From assembly GCF_017939745.1 (NCBI RefSeq), contig NZ_JAGKQQ010000001.1:6215299-6279298 (forward strand): DNA of 64,000 nt, in the 5' to 3' direction. The stretch comes from Gemmata palustris (GTDB lineage Bacteria; Planctomycetota; Planctomycetia; Gemmatales; Gemmataceae). Made by a program: the position numbers and the translations under genes. Positions within the stretch are counted from its first letter, which is position 1. Every line of letters begins with the position of its first letter. The notes beneath the pieces were generated by a model. The model was not told where the DNA came from. It saw only the letters and a program-made list of their open reading frames with translations, and did no database searches. This document shows, piece after piece, positions 21,622 to 30,463 of the stretch.

Positions 21622-22065
21622 ATGCGTCCGGTGACGATCTGCACACTGGCTGCCGCGCTTGTACTTGCGCCGTTCGTCACAGCGGCGCCGGTGCCGAAAC
21701 ACCTGATGCCGAAGCTCGACGCGAAGGAGTGGAAGAAGACGAAATCCGGCCTGGAAATCTGGGACGTGAAAGAGGGTAAGGGCGAGGAAGTGAAACCCGG
21801 TGCGACCGTGGTGGTTCACTACACTGGTTGGCTTACTGACGAGAAGAACACGAAATTCGATAGTAGCCTGGACCGCGGCGAGAAAGCCGAGTTCCCGCTG
21901 GGCAGCCTTGTCAAGGGTTGGCAGGAGGGCGTTCCGGGTATGAAACCGGGCGGTGTTCGCCGGCTCAAGGTTCCGGCCGAACTCGGATACGGTGCCCGTG
22001 GCACTGGACCGATTCCGCCGAACGCGACACTGGTGTTCGAGATCGAATTGTTCGAGTCAAAGTAG
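21622..22065 (+). CDS. FKBP-type peptidyl-prolyl isomerase, exported (copy 2)
   Basis: A 147-residue paralogue of the preceding gene, with a signal peptide (VTICTLAAALVLAPFVTAAP) and an FKBP domain differing at scattered positions (VVVHYTGWLTDEKNTKFDSS, LGYGARGTGPIPPNATLVFE). The identical stretches DAKEWKKTKSGLEIWDVKEG and ATLVFEIELFESK show a recent tandem duplication. The ATG at 21622 yields the signal peptide; the open frame extends upstream without one. It is the last chromosomal gene before the integrated element. Confidence 0.92.
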   Translation: MRPVTICTLAAALVLAPFVTAAPVPKHLMPKLDAKEWKKTKSGLEIWDVKEGKGEEVKPGATVVVHYTGWLTDEKNTKFDSSLDRGEKAEFPLGSLVKGWQEGVPGMKPGGVRRLKVPAELGYGARGTGPIPPNATLVFEIELFESK

Positions 22066-22100
22066 CGGTGGTTTGCGCAATCTTTGCGGCCGAGTGCCCA

Positions 22101-22166
22101 TGAACCTTCTTGGCCCGCCGACCGGTCTGATGTAAAAAGATGAAAGGCGTTGAGACACCACTTCCC
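22101..22166 (-). pseudogene. Remnant of an integrase N-terminus
   Basis: On the minus strand this stretch encodes PFIFLHQTGRRAKKVHG, close to the N-terminus of the island integrase (PLFLHQTGQWAKKVRG, start 37666). The match ends at about 22101. The sequence between it and the tRNA half at 22257 also resembles the corresponding stretch 37667-37758 (for example ccctcggttttggtg). It is therefore the 5' end of an older, related integrase gene whose body has been lost. Confidence 0.75.
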
Positions 22167-22256
22167 TTACTGGCCCTCGGTTTTGGTGTCGGCGTGGACT
22201 TGTGAGGTGAGGTTTGGGGTGGCGCCCCGCGACCGATTTCCAGAACCACTCAGAAT

Positions 22257-22315
22257 GGCTCGAAAATGAGCGCTCTGCGCCCGTAGCTCAACTGGATAGA
22301 GCATCCGCCTTCTAA
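22257..22315 (+). repeat. Left direct repeat with tRNA-Arg 5' half (attachment site)
   Basis: These 59 bases are identical to 37759-37817. They comprise 20 bases of leader (ggctcgaaaatgagcgctct) and the first 39 bases of tRNA-Arg(TCT), ending at the anticodon loop (cttctaa). The match stops exactly there: the left copy goes on into AT-rich sequence, the right copy into the rest of the tRNA. This defines the ends of the inserted element and places the crossover in or before the anticodon loop. Confidence 0.9.
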
Positions 22316-22856
22316 ATGATATTTGACATTTCTTTACATTCCCATCAAATCGCAGAATATGCTTCATTTTCCAGCGTTTGAGACGCCTTCTTGCTGACCT
22401 GTGATAACCTCGAATAACCCCAAATTGTAGATCCCACCGGGTGTAGTACACCTGCTCCAAAAATTCTTGAGGCACGCGCCAAATTCGGTGCCCTAAAACG
22501 CTGTTCGACCGCGAACCGGTCCCAACTCGTTTGGAGCGGCGTCCGGCCCGCCGTTGCACGCTAATGCGATCTGGTGGGGTTCGTGGTAAGACGGCTCCGA
22601 AGGGAAAGAAAAGGCAGCAAAGGCACCCCTAAAACCAAGAGCGGACTGACATTGCCTATCGATTGCGATCGTAACCATCGGCAATGGCTATTGATCGGCC
22701 GGGGAGCATTTTATTCAACTTGAACAAATTCGGGTCTGTTCTGGGAGCGGTCTTCTCGTCTTCTTCCTCTCGGGGCCGTCTTCGGAAGCGACTCGGTGCG
22801 GACTTGGCACCGGGACCACGATCGGTCACGCCGGGAGTGGTTCCAGGGGGCGACCA
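22316..22856. other. AT-rich left end of the element, no intact gene
   Basis: Directly after the tRNA half the sequence is AT-rich. At 22428-22441 a segment (atcccaccgggtgt) recalls the tRNA 3' end (tcccaccgggcgt) and may be a decayed leftover of an older tRNA copy. A pyrimidine-rich repeat unit lies at 22732-22795. No open frame here shows family similarity. Confidence 0.45.
22732..22795 (+). repeat. Pyrimidine-rich island repeat, copy A
   Basis: Begins gggtctgttctgggagcgg and continues through a C/T-rich stretch. It aligns with 33387-33444 (plus) and with the reverse complement of 32571-32628. All three copies seen in the window lie inside the element, between genes. Confidence 0.5.
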
Positions 22857-23352
22857 GTGACCGAAGCGGAATTCGGGGGCGTGTGCCGACCCGATGGCAC
22901 TCCTTCGATACTTAGGTGCCGACCGAATGGACCGAAAATATCACCTCTATCTCGTCGCCGGGTGCCGGAAAATCAGCCATCTGTTCTACGATCTTCGTAG
23001 CCTCGAAGCTGTCGAGATCACTGAGCGTTACGCCGATAGTCAGGCGGGTAGCGAGGACTTAGAGCGGGCTATGTGGATCGCCGAGTCGCCAACGTTCGGC
23101 GTGGGAGCGCGAGCCGAATCGGTCCTCACTGGTGGAGCGCCTGTAGCTAACGGAGTTACCGCTGCCCGACTATTGACGGCTACCGAGTTAGCTTACCTCA
23201 CGACTCTGCTTGCGGAACTCAACTGCAGGCAATTTGAACGGGTGGAGCGTCAGGTCAGAGATATAGACATCGAGTGGCCGGACCGGCGGTTGGGCGCGCT
23301 CGTCGGATCGACCGGGAAAACGGACTCGTTCATCGAAACGCCCTCGGGTTGA
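22857..23352 (+). pseudogene. Small planctomycete family protein, frameshifted near the N-terminus
   Basis: From 22894 the frame reads MALLRYLGADRMDRKYHLYL, GCRKISHLFYDLRSLEAVEI and TERYADSQAGSEDLERAMW. This follows a family pattern familiar from Gemmata, typically starting MTEAEW..C.DP..ML.FLRG. The expected start is present in another frame: GTG at 22857 gives TEAEFG, and the two parts join (TEAEFGACADPMALL) if one G is removed from the GGGGG run at 22875-22879. Either the gene is broken, the base is an error, or translation starts at the ATG 22894. The function of the family is unknown to me. Confidence 0.55.
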
Positions 23353-23567
23353 GAAAACCAACCCCGAAGGTAACTCACTCGTCAATGACGTGATGCGCCG
23401 GGCGCGTACCAAGGGGTTTCGATAAACTTTGAGAAGTGGCGATCGTGAAGCCGTCGCCGTTAGAGGGGCGCGAACTGTCGGCCTCTGAAACTCACACGAG
23501 GTCCTGTTCGCGTGGGTAACGTTGGATAGCAGTTGCCGATCCATTAGAATTAGTACAGGCAGGTTAG

Positions 23568-26500
23568 CTACAGATCAACGCGGTATGCCATACGGCACAG
23601 GGATAAGATAGTAGCTTCAACGAGGACGAAGTGCAGTCGCGAGTAATACGGCGCAGTCGTAAATGTGTTGCTGATCCGCCTTGGGTCCATTGCTTCGAAC
23701 AATTCCGTGATCTGCGCTTGCGCCACCTCCAGTGGGGCCTGAGCCAGCGCGCCCACATACATTGTGGCTAAATTTGTGTAATCAAGCGACTGCAAATCGG
23801 AACCATTTTGGTTGAGCAGATTGTTCCGCGCCTCGTTCAGGATTGGCAAGGCTTGGTCCTTCATACCAAACCTCATCCAGCCTGCGGCGAGGCTCAGTAA
23901 TGTCTGCAACACTCGATTCCACGATCGAGGCTCATGTGCGTACTTCTTCCGGAGTTTCTCCAGCTTTGCTCCCTCCAATACCTTGACCTGCAACTGCGTC
24001 AGGAACTGCTTAGCCTCGTCCATTAGGCCGAGTCTTTGAAGACTTCGAAATAGTTGGCCCGCACCTTCGCAAATCAACTTGAAACGCGACTCCGCCTTGC
24101 TGCTGTGGACGAGGTCGGCAAAATGCGTAACCAGTTTCTTAGCGATCTTGTCATAGCCGAAGTGAGCTGCCACAAAAAGAGACCGGGTCAGCAGTTGGCC
24201 TTCAGCCCTCCAAGGTGATACTTTCCATTCTCTGTATTCTGCTGACCAATCAAAAGGCCTGCCTTCGACAACGTATTCGAGCATTTCGGCGGCGAAATCA
24301 GCGCTCACTCGTAGAGTTAGCGGGATTGTGTGGCGCAATATCCAGGACTGCTCATCCTTAGTTGACTTCTCGCCACTCGCACCCTCTCGGTACAAACGAC
24401 GGATTCGATCGGCCAGCGTCTGCGCATCGTGCATAGCGGATAGCTCGCGGAATACCTCTCTTAGCTTAATTGCGCGATTGTAATATTCTTGACTTGAGTC
24501 GATTCTTTCATGTGGTTCCAAGACCATCGACACTTCAAACATCCGGTCGATGGCGTACACAATAGTCTTATACGGATTGTTGATCCCCTCATTTCTGCTT
24601 TTGACAGCGATTATCTCCCTTGCCTTCGTCACCTCCGGTGACATCGGCCCAGCATGTGTCCCCCCAATGATCGCCTGCTCGATTCGGTACTTGAATGCCA
24701 TGAATAAAATTTTTCGCACCTCCGTCTTTATAATCGCTGATTCATTGATCATCGAGACCGGGGTATCTAGCGACATCCAAACATCTTCGAGTAATTTTTT
24801 CGCCTGTGTCGATTCGCCGAGTTTCCCCAGCGCGAACGAGAACAACAGATCGACATAAGCGAGGTTCTGCTTTATGTGCTCATGCTCCTGCACTTTGGCC
24901 GACTTCTCGACCCACTCGCGAACTGTTTGATGCAAGTCGAGTATCCCCGTTACAACCTTCGGCAAGGCACGAGGATCAAGAGGACCGGATTCCATGCCGA
25001 GTAACATCTGCTCTTCAAAATGAGACTCCTCTCCCGCAGTGAGCGAGTCACACCGCGAAGATGGCTCTCTCAATGAATCACCGGCTTCGAACGGCAGTTG
25101 TCGTGCCCATTCCTCACAGAGTTCGCGGAGGATATCTCCGGATAGTTGAGTGAGTGATTCACTCCAGCGTCCAACTGAGTCGTTTCCTCTCACTACCCCG
25201 CTCAACCTCGAGTGACGGTGGAGGTTCGCTTTAATCGTGTCTGCGGTGCGCTTGACGAGTTCACGCCCTTCGGTTGACGAGAGTTCGTTCCCTAGACCGT
25301 CTCGAACGCCAGCGCGGAAAGTGTAAACATCGGGCGAAAGTGGGGTCAACAAATTACCCAACCATACTTCGGCGACATGTTCCATGCTGAGTCGGTTCCC
25401 AGCTTCATCGCCGACAGCAGCGAGTAATCGGAGGACCTGCAGATTGACTCGGTTCGTGGATGTGAGTAACGCCGCAAGACGGCGGGCTTGTGGAGAGGCC
25501 GCCCGCCGGAAGTGACTAAGAACGTCTCGATCCGCAATGCCGGAGTTAAGTTGCCCCCTACCAGACGTGCTGTTCACGAACACCCGTCCCGCGACACTAA
25601 CCTTTCTGCGCCCAACAATCAGGAGCGACAGGTTCCGCAACCCTTCCTGACTGAGCGGGACAACTGGGATCAGAGGCTCGTCTCGCCGGTTTTGTTCACC
25701 CTGACAGTGAATGTCCCGCATCAACTCGTGGATGTCACCTAGCGACCGCAGGACGACCTCGGGGAGGGGCCCTAGGGCAGTACGTGACCACAACCGGGGC
25801 GGCAGCACCTGGACGATCGCGACTCTCCCGCGCCGCGACCACTCGGCCAACATCTTTCCAATTCCCGCGCTGTGCCATGCTGCCGACACGGCATCGGTGA
25901 CGACTAGCACCACGTTCCGATACGAAGATCTGATCAACCCCAAACCTTCGTTGGAACCAGGGTTCCCTTTCTGAGAATTCGACACGGAAGAGGTGAACCG
26001 GACAACTGGAGCAGCCCCTCCACTTTCTAACGTCCCGACCCGCACCTGCCGGAATCCTCGCAGGCGCTCGAGCTCTTGCAGAAGCTCAGCTTGCGTGTGT
26101 GCCCAGACAGCCATCGAAGGTCCGATATCGAGAACGACCGAAAGATCTACACCACGTACTGAGTCTGGCGTGTAGACGGGATCGAGGAACTGTTCCTCTG
26201 AGAACCTCCGCGCCGTCGCGTCGATGTTGAGAATATTCCGGGCGCGTGACGGTTGGCGAGCCATCAACGCGCGAAGCGCGTGAGCCAACTTTGGTATGTC
26301 TGGCGCCGGTGTTGGGAGCGGGATTCGCAGAGATGTGCCACCGATCTTTGACTCGCTTCGTGGCAGGTAGACGGGGGCGCGTTCCTCCATCGGGACTGCA
26401 CTCTCGCCGACCGACGTTCGGACAGGCGCGACGGAATCGTCCGGTCTTGGCGGCGAATCTGCTTGCTCGGCAGCTGAGGGGGCACGAATTTCCTGCTCTT

Positions 26501-26645
26501 CCGGAACACGCACCTCACACATCCGTGCGGCGAGCCACACCGCGTCGGCCACGTCTTCAGCGGTGTATTCGACATTCATTCCGTCAAGCAGTTTGCATTG
26601 CTCAACGACGCCGTTCAGCGTGTTACTGGTGGCCGGCTTACTCAC
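23568..26645 (-). CDS. SAV_2336-type vWA protein with alpha-helical C-terminal half
   Basis: A 1025-residue protein, probably the scaffold or regulator of the conflict module. The N-terminus (VEYTAEDVADAVWLAARM, residues 26-42) and the segment 118-345 match the SAV_2336 N-terminal type known from Streptomyces: IPKLAHALRALM, then a vWA-like core with a MIDAS-like DIGPS (D173, S177), VVLVVTDAVSAAW and VAIVQVLPPRLWSRTALGPL. From about 480 to the end it is helical and TPR-like (LLFSFALGKLGESTQAKKLL, RTLFVAAHF-type helices), with no nuclease or protease motif. The start is GTG at 26645, eight bases inside the MoxR gene and preceded by AAAGGA; an ATG at 26696 is possible but lacks a site. Richer in A/T than its surroundings. 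Confidence 0.8.
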   Translation of the reverse strand: MSKPATSNTLNGVVEQCKLLDGMNVEYTAEDVADAVWLAARMCEVRVPEEQEIRAPSAAEQADSPPRPDDSVAPVRTSVGESAVPMEERAPVYLPRSESKIGGTSLRIPLPTPAPDIPKLAHALRALMARQPSRARNILNIDATARRFSEEQFLDPVYTPDSVRGVDLSVVLDIGPSMAVWAHTQAELLQELERLRGFRQVRVGTLESGGAAPVVRFTSSVSNSQKGNPGSNEGLGLIRSSYRNVVLVVTDAVSAAWHSAGIGKMLAEWSRRGRVAIVQVLPPRLWSRTALGPLPEVVLRSLGDIHELMRDIHCQGEQNRRDEPLIPVVPLSQEGLRNLSLLIVGRRKVSVAGRVFVNSTSGRGQLNSGIADRDVLSHFRRAASPQARRLAALLTSTNRVNLQVLRLLAAVGDEAGNRLSMEHVAEVWLGNLLTPLSPDVYTFRAGVRDGLGNELSSTEGRELVKRTADTIKANLHRHSRLSGVVRGNDSVGRWSESLTQLSGDILRELCEEWARQLPFEAGDSLREPSSRCDSLTAGEESHFEEQMLLGMESGPLDPRALPKVVTGILDLHQTVREWVEKSAKVQEHEHIKQNLAYVDLLFSFALGKLGESTQAKKLLEDVWMSLDTPVSMINESAIIKTEVRKILFMAFKYRIEQAIIGGTHAGPMSPEVTKAREIIAVKSRNEGINNPYKTIVYAIDRMFEVSMVLEPHERIDSSQEYYNRAIKLREVFRELSAMHDAQTLADRIRRLYREGASGEKSTKDEQSWILRHTIPLTLRVSADFAAEMLEYVVEGRPFDWSAEYREWKVSPWRAEGQLLTRSLFVAAHFGYDKIAKKLVTHFADLVHSSKAESRFKLICEGAGQLFRSLQRLGLMDEAKQFLTQLQVKVLEGAKLEKLRKKYAHEPRSWNRVLQTLLSLAAGWMRFGMKDQALPILNEARNNLLNQNGSDLQSLDYTNLATMYVGALAQAPLEVAQAQITELFEAMDPRRISNTFTTAPYYSRLHFVLVEATILSLCRMAYRVDL

Positions 26646-27648
26646 TGGTGAGTCCTTTGAAGAGCAATTCGCGCAAACTGACTCGTTGCTCGGCATCGGG
26701 TATTCGCGCCACGGTCAACAGATGCACGGCGTTCATCAGTTGGTCGTTTGCCAATTCTCGGTTCTGACTCAGCGATTTCAGGAATTCATTGATCAATTCC
26801 TTGGCCTCTGAGTTGCACTGCCTGAAGTGGGCGTGGATAATTGCCGTCAAGTGCTCCAGCGTTGGATCAGGGAGTTTGACGCGAAGGCAGCGCCGGAAGA
26901 ATGCGGGAGGGAAATCCCGTTCGCCGTTACTTGTCATGATCACGATCGGGAAGCTCGTACACCTCACCACCCCGCCCTCAATTGGAACGCGACTCCGGGA
27001 TGAACCACGTGGAGGCGGATCTGCGGTTTCCACTACCTCACTTGCCAGCCGATCGGCGAGGCGCACGAGTTCTGGGATCTCGAATTCGCCCCGCTCAAAG
27101 ACGTGGAGCAGGTCATTCGGCAGGTCGATGTCGCTCTTGTCGATCTCGTCGATCAGCAACACCCGCGGGTTCCCCGCCGCCTTTTTGGGGTGGCCATAGA
27201 GAGCTGTTCCGAGTGCATTGAGTCGGATATATTCACCGATTGGTTTGTGAGCCTCCCCTTTCTTCAGCGGGAGTTGTGCATCCCGCAACCGGGCGATCGC
27301 GTCGTAGGTGTAAAGTCCTTCGGTCAGGGTCGAGCGGGAGTTGATCGGCCAAGTGAGTACCTCTCCGAGTCGTAGGTCATCCGCAATCGCTCGAGCCAGA
27401 GACGATTTGCCCGATCCTGGTCGCCCTGTGACCAACAGCGGTCGTCGAAGCAGGATGGCAGCATTCACGACTTCGGCGACTTTATCGTCGCAATGGTATT
27501 GCGAATCGAAAGCTGGCAGAGATTCCGAGAAGTCCCGCCAGGGTGGCACGGAAGAACTCAGCCGTTTCAGCCGTTCTCTGTGGTCTCCCGAACCACGGAA
27601 GACGTACCACGGCGGGGGTGCGGTGGGCTGGTCAGTCGGCGTCGTCAT
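26638..27648 (-). CDS. MoxR-type AAA+ ATPase
   Basis: A 336-residue AAA+ ATPase of the MoxR class, which usually remodels partners together with vWA-domain proteins. Walker A is GRPGSGKS (75-82), Walker B VLLIDEID (163-170), followed by the sensor strand IVIMTSNGERDFPPAFFRR with the arginine finger pair and a helical lid. It overlaps both neighbours: its ATG shares ATGA with the stop of the EAD1-vMAP-C gene, and its last codons overlap the GTG of the vWA gene. The three are therefore translationally coupled, and the vWA protein is the obvious partner. Confidence 0.92.
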   Translation of the reverse strand: MTTPTDQPTAPPPWYVFRGSGDHRERLKRLSSSVPPWRDFSESLPAFDSQYHCDDKVAEVVNAAILLRRPLLVTGRPGSGKSSLARAIADDLRLGEVLTWPINSRSTLTEGLYTYDAIARLRDAQLPLKKGEAHKPIGEYIRLNALGTALYGHPKKAAGNPRVLLIDEIDKSDIDLPNDLLHVFERGEFEIPELVRLADRLASEVVETADPPPRGSSRSRVPIEGGVVRCTSFPIVIMTSNGERDFPPAFFRRCLRVKLPDPTLEHLTAIIHAHFRQCNSEAKELINEFLKSLSQNRELANDQLMNAVHLLTVARIPDAEQRVSLRELLFKGLTSE

Positions 27649-28814
27649 TTGGGGCTACCTGTCGGAGACTGGAAACGGAAGAGCGGGTTCCTGTCGACGG
27701 GGATCCGGTTTGGGTTATCGAACAACATCACCAATTCACGCCAGATTATAGAGTCAGTAGAGTGTCGTCGTGCCCAAAGTGCCGAGGGCAACTCGACCCA
27801 AGGAGTTGTGCTGAAGATCGAGGTGAGTTCAGCGCGAATGACTCGCAGATCACCCCGTCGTGGCCACACGAGCAGTGGCACACCGGCAGCGATCACTTCC
27901 TCAATTCGTCGAGGCGTCGCTTCACTGGCGGTAGGAAAAATTACCCCAGCGATGTCAATCGCTGCGTTCACCACCTTCAGGGCTGCTTCCCATCGGCTTC
28001 GCTCGGGCAGCCAGATAATCGTCTCGCCGGCTCTCTCGGACGGTTCGGCGACATGGTGTATTGTGCCGTTTTTTGTGGCATGCTTCCAGCGCTCTTCGAG
28101 TCGATTTCGGAGGTCATATCTCGCGATGCGATGGACGCAACGGACAGTGATTGGATGCTCGTCGACGAGCGCCGAATTGAAGTCGATATCACGGAGCTCG
28201 CGAGGAACGACAAGTTCAATGTTAAACTGAGTGTGACCAAGTAACCTCGTGGTAGCTTCTCGAAAGGTCGGAAGACAATCGGCGATCTGTCCCTTCAGGA
28301 GGTATTCAGGTACCGTATAGGGAAGTGGCGCCCCGAGGTTGTCGCCGGCATGAAAGGCCCATGCCCTCATGAGGTACGCCACCGCAGCGGGGTCGGGTCG
28401 GCTAATCGAAACAGTTAGCCAAGCATCGAACTTTGGCAGTTTGTCGACATTCTTTGTTGGCCTCGTCAACTTGGTTGCTATTTCAGACGTTTCCCCTCTT
28501 ACCTGTTGCCCGCCCGATGCACTCTTTTTCCCTCCCGGCGAGAGAAGGAGGTCGTCGCAAAACTCAACGACATCAGATACTCCCGCGCGATCCTGACGGA
28601 TCGCGCGGAGAAGGTCTGGTATCCGCTCCCGTGCCTCAAGCCACTCGATCATGTCGAACGCAACGGATTTCAAATTGCGACCTTCAAGGGCCACCATCCC
28701 GCGCAGCTGCTCATTCAGTTCGACGCGCACGAGCTCAATAACGTCTTCCAGTGTGAAGTGTTTAGCAATGCAATCACGCAGCAAGCCAATCTGACGTCCA
28801 GTCAGAATACCCAT
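27645..28814 (-). CDS. EAD1-vMAP-C protein (vWA-MoxR associated protein)
   Basis: A 389-residue protein. Residues 1-75 (LTGRQIGLLRDCIAKHFTLE, VALEGRNLKSVAFDMIEWLE) match effector-associated domain 1, a helical adaptor that pairs with the same domain in effectors. After a linker, residues 155-385 match the vMAP-C domain: FNIELVVPRELRDIDFNSAL, RWEAALKVVNA, EEVIAAGVPLLVWPRR, and the end LVMLFDNPNRIPVDRNP. In known systems this type sits with MoxR and vWA genes. It is the first gene of the overlapping trio, 68 bases after the subtilase. The ATG at 28814 begins the EAD; the ribosome binding site is weak. Confidence 0.82.
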   Translation of the reverse strand: MGILTGRQIGLLRDCIAKHFTLEDVIELVRVELNEQLRGMVALEGRNLKSVAFDMIEWLEARERIPDLLRAIRQDRAGVSDVVEFCDDLLLSPGGKKSASGGQQVRGETSEIATKLTRPTKNVDKLPKFDAWLTVSISRPDPAAVAYLMRAWAFHAGDNLGAPLPYTVPEYLLKGQIADCLPTFREATTRLLGHTQFNIELVVPRELRDIDFNSALVDEHPITVRCVHRIARYDLRNRLEERWKHATKNGTIHHVAEPSERAGETIIWLPERSRWEAALKVVNAAIDIAGVIFPTASEATPRRIEEVIAAGVPLLVWPRRGDLRVIRAELTSIFSTTPWVELPSALWARRHSTDSIIWRELVMLFDNPNRIPVDRNPLFRFQSPTGSPK

Positions 28815-28882
28815 AGCAGGAATTCCGATGAGTGAGTCTGGGGACGCTCTCGGCTGTTCGAGTTCCCCCAGCGGCCTGAGAA

Positions 28883-30463
28883 TCACATTAGTTTGAAAAG
28901 GCCCGACAGGTGCGTGCGGAGTGCCTGTGAGACCGCCGGGGACTGCCACATAGCATCTAACACGGCCTTGATCTCGGCCCGCGACGGGTTATCGGAGATC
29001 GGGTCCGCGCCGCCAGCCAGTTCCTGTAACCGTTGCGACTGGAGGAATAGTTGCAGCGCCTCCACCTCGAACATCAACTCCCGGCCGCGTGGCATCGATT
29101 CGAGGACGTTAAGGAGCCTCAGCCACGGAAACGAGACCGAATCCGGCGCGGTCTTCGGGAGGTCGGTGCGGAACGGCTGGTCGAGCGCCGCCGTCGCTTT
29201 CAGTACCCCTCGGCCGTAGAACTTATCGACTTCGCCAAACGAGCGGTCAGCGGACGAGAACAATGCGTGCCGGACGGCCTCGACCCGCTGCCATGTGGCT
29301 ACTCCAGGAGGAGCCGGGTTAGCCTGGATCCACAGGGCCGCGGCGGCCGCGGCCTGCGGGGTCGCAGACGACGTGCCGCCCCCGAACCCAATCGCCCCCT
29401 GGCACCCCATGATCGCCCACGGTGTGTTCGGGGTGTACGCCGCTATCGCCGTGTTCATTTTCGCCGGCGGGCCAAAGCACCCCTGCATGTTGCTATGCAA
29501 ACCCGATTTGTGGTACGGTGTCCCGTCGGCCGTCACCCCACACACCGCAACCACTCGGCCGAACCGGGCTGGCCAAATGATCGACGCGGGGGGCGACAGA
29601 CCGAAACGGTTCCCGGCCGCCGCGAAGATCGCAACCCCCGCCTCATACGCCTCGTTCACCGCCGTCGCCCATGCCCGGGCCGGCACCCCACCCATGCTGA
29701 TCGACACCACCTGGCACTTCAACTGCGTAGCGTACCGGATCCCGGCAGCCATCGCGTTCGACGATATATGGATCACCGAGTTGGCGATGCGGACGGGCAC
29801 GACTTCGGCGAACGGCGCGCCACCGACGAAATCGTCGAACCCGGCGTCCGGGATTTGGACCCGCCCGCCGGCGAGGAGGGCGAGGGTCGCGGTCCCGTGT
29901 CCGGGCTGGTTGCCGGGAAAGTGTCGGCCGGGGTCGGTCGCGTCCCCTTCGTCCCCGTCGGCGAAGTTCCGCTGCAGTTCGGTTAGCAGGTTTATCGGGC
30001 GGGTAATGTGGTGCGGGTCGTACCCAGTGTCCAGAATGCCGACCCGCACCCGCCGCCCGTCGCCGGGGTCCCCGACCCGGTCGCGGGCGGCCTTCAACAG
30101 GGAGTGTTCTTTGTCCAGGTGCCACCCATGAGCGGGCACGCCGACCGGCCAGAAAAAGTTAGGGCTTCGGTCCTCACACGGGGATGAGCGGAGCGACTCT
30201 AACCCGCCGCCCTCTGGCCGCGGGAACGGGAACGCCTGGACGAAGTCCGGCTCCGCGTACATCGCTCCCAGGGATTCCAGCCCGAGGGCCGACGGGGCTA
30301 GGACCGCATGGTGCGCCTGGTCCCACGGGTGGATGGACCCGCCCGACAAGGGGGCGACCGCAGACCATGCCGTCGGTATCGACGAGGTGAGGGATTCAAG
30401 ATCGGGAGATGCGGACGGTGACGGACGCTCGATCAGCAGCCAGCGCGAGGCAACGAAGGACAT
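28883..30463 (-). CDS. Subtilisin-like (S8) serine protease without signal peptide
   Basis: A 526-residue subtilase. The catalytic triad is complete: D145 in GILDTGYD, H189 in GHGTATLALLAGG and S365 in GGGTSSATPQ, with the oxyanion Asn in AAAGNRFG (285). There is no signal peptide; the 140-residue N-terminal region is not a typical secreted prodomain, and about 100 helical residues follow the protease domain. This suggests a cytoplasmic enzyme acting as effector or processing factor of the module. The ATG at 30463 follows AGGGG. It heads the minus-strand run toward the vMAP-C, MoxR and vWA genes. Confidence 0.9.
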   Translation of the reverse strand: MSFVASRWLLIERPSPSASPDLESLTSSIPTAWSAVAPLSGGSIHPWDQAHHAVLAPSALGLESLGAMYAEPDFVQAFPFPRPEGGGLESLRSSPCEDRSPNFFWPVGVPAHGWHLDKEHSLLKAARDRVGDPGDGRRVRVGILDTGYDPHHITRPINLLTELQRNFADGDEGDATDPGRHFPGNQPGHGTATLALLAGGRVQIPDAGFDDFVGGAPFAEVVPVRIANSVIHISSNAMAAGIRYATQLKCQVVSISMGGVPARAWATAVNEAYEAGVAIFAAAGNRFGLSPPASIIWPARFGRVVAVCGVTADGTPYHKSGLHSNMQGCFGPPAKMNTAIAAYTPNTPWAIMGCQGAIGFGGGTSSATPQAAAAAALWIQANPAPPGVATWQRVEAVRHALFSSADRSFGEVDKFYGRGVLKATAALDQPFRTDLPKTAPDSVSFPWLRLLNVLESMPRGRELMFEVEALQLFLQSQRLQELAGGADPISDNPSRAEIKAVLDAMWQSPAVSQALRTHLSGLFKLM

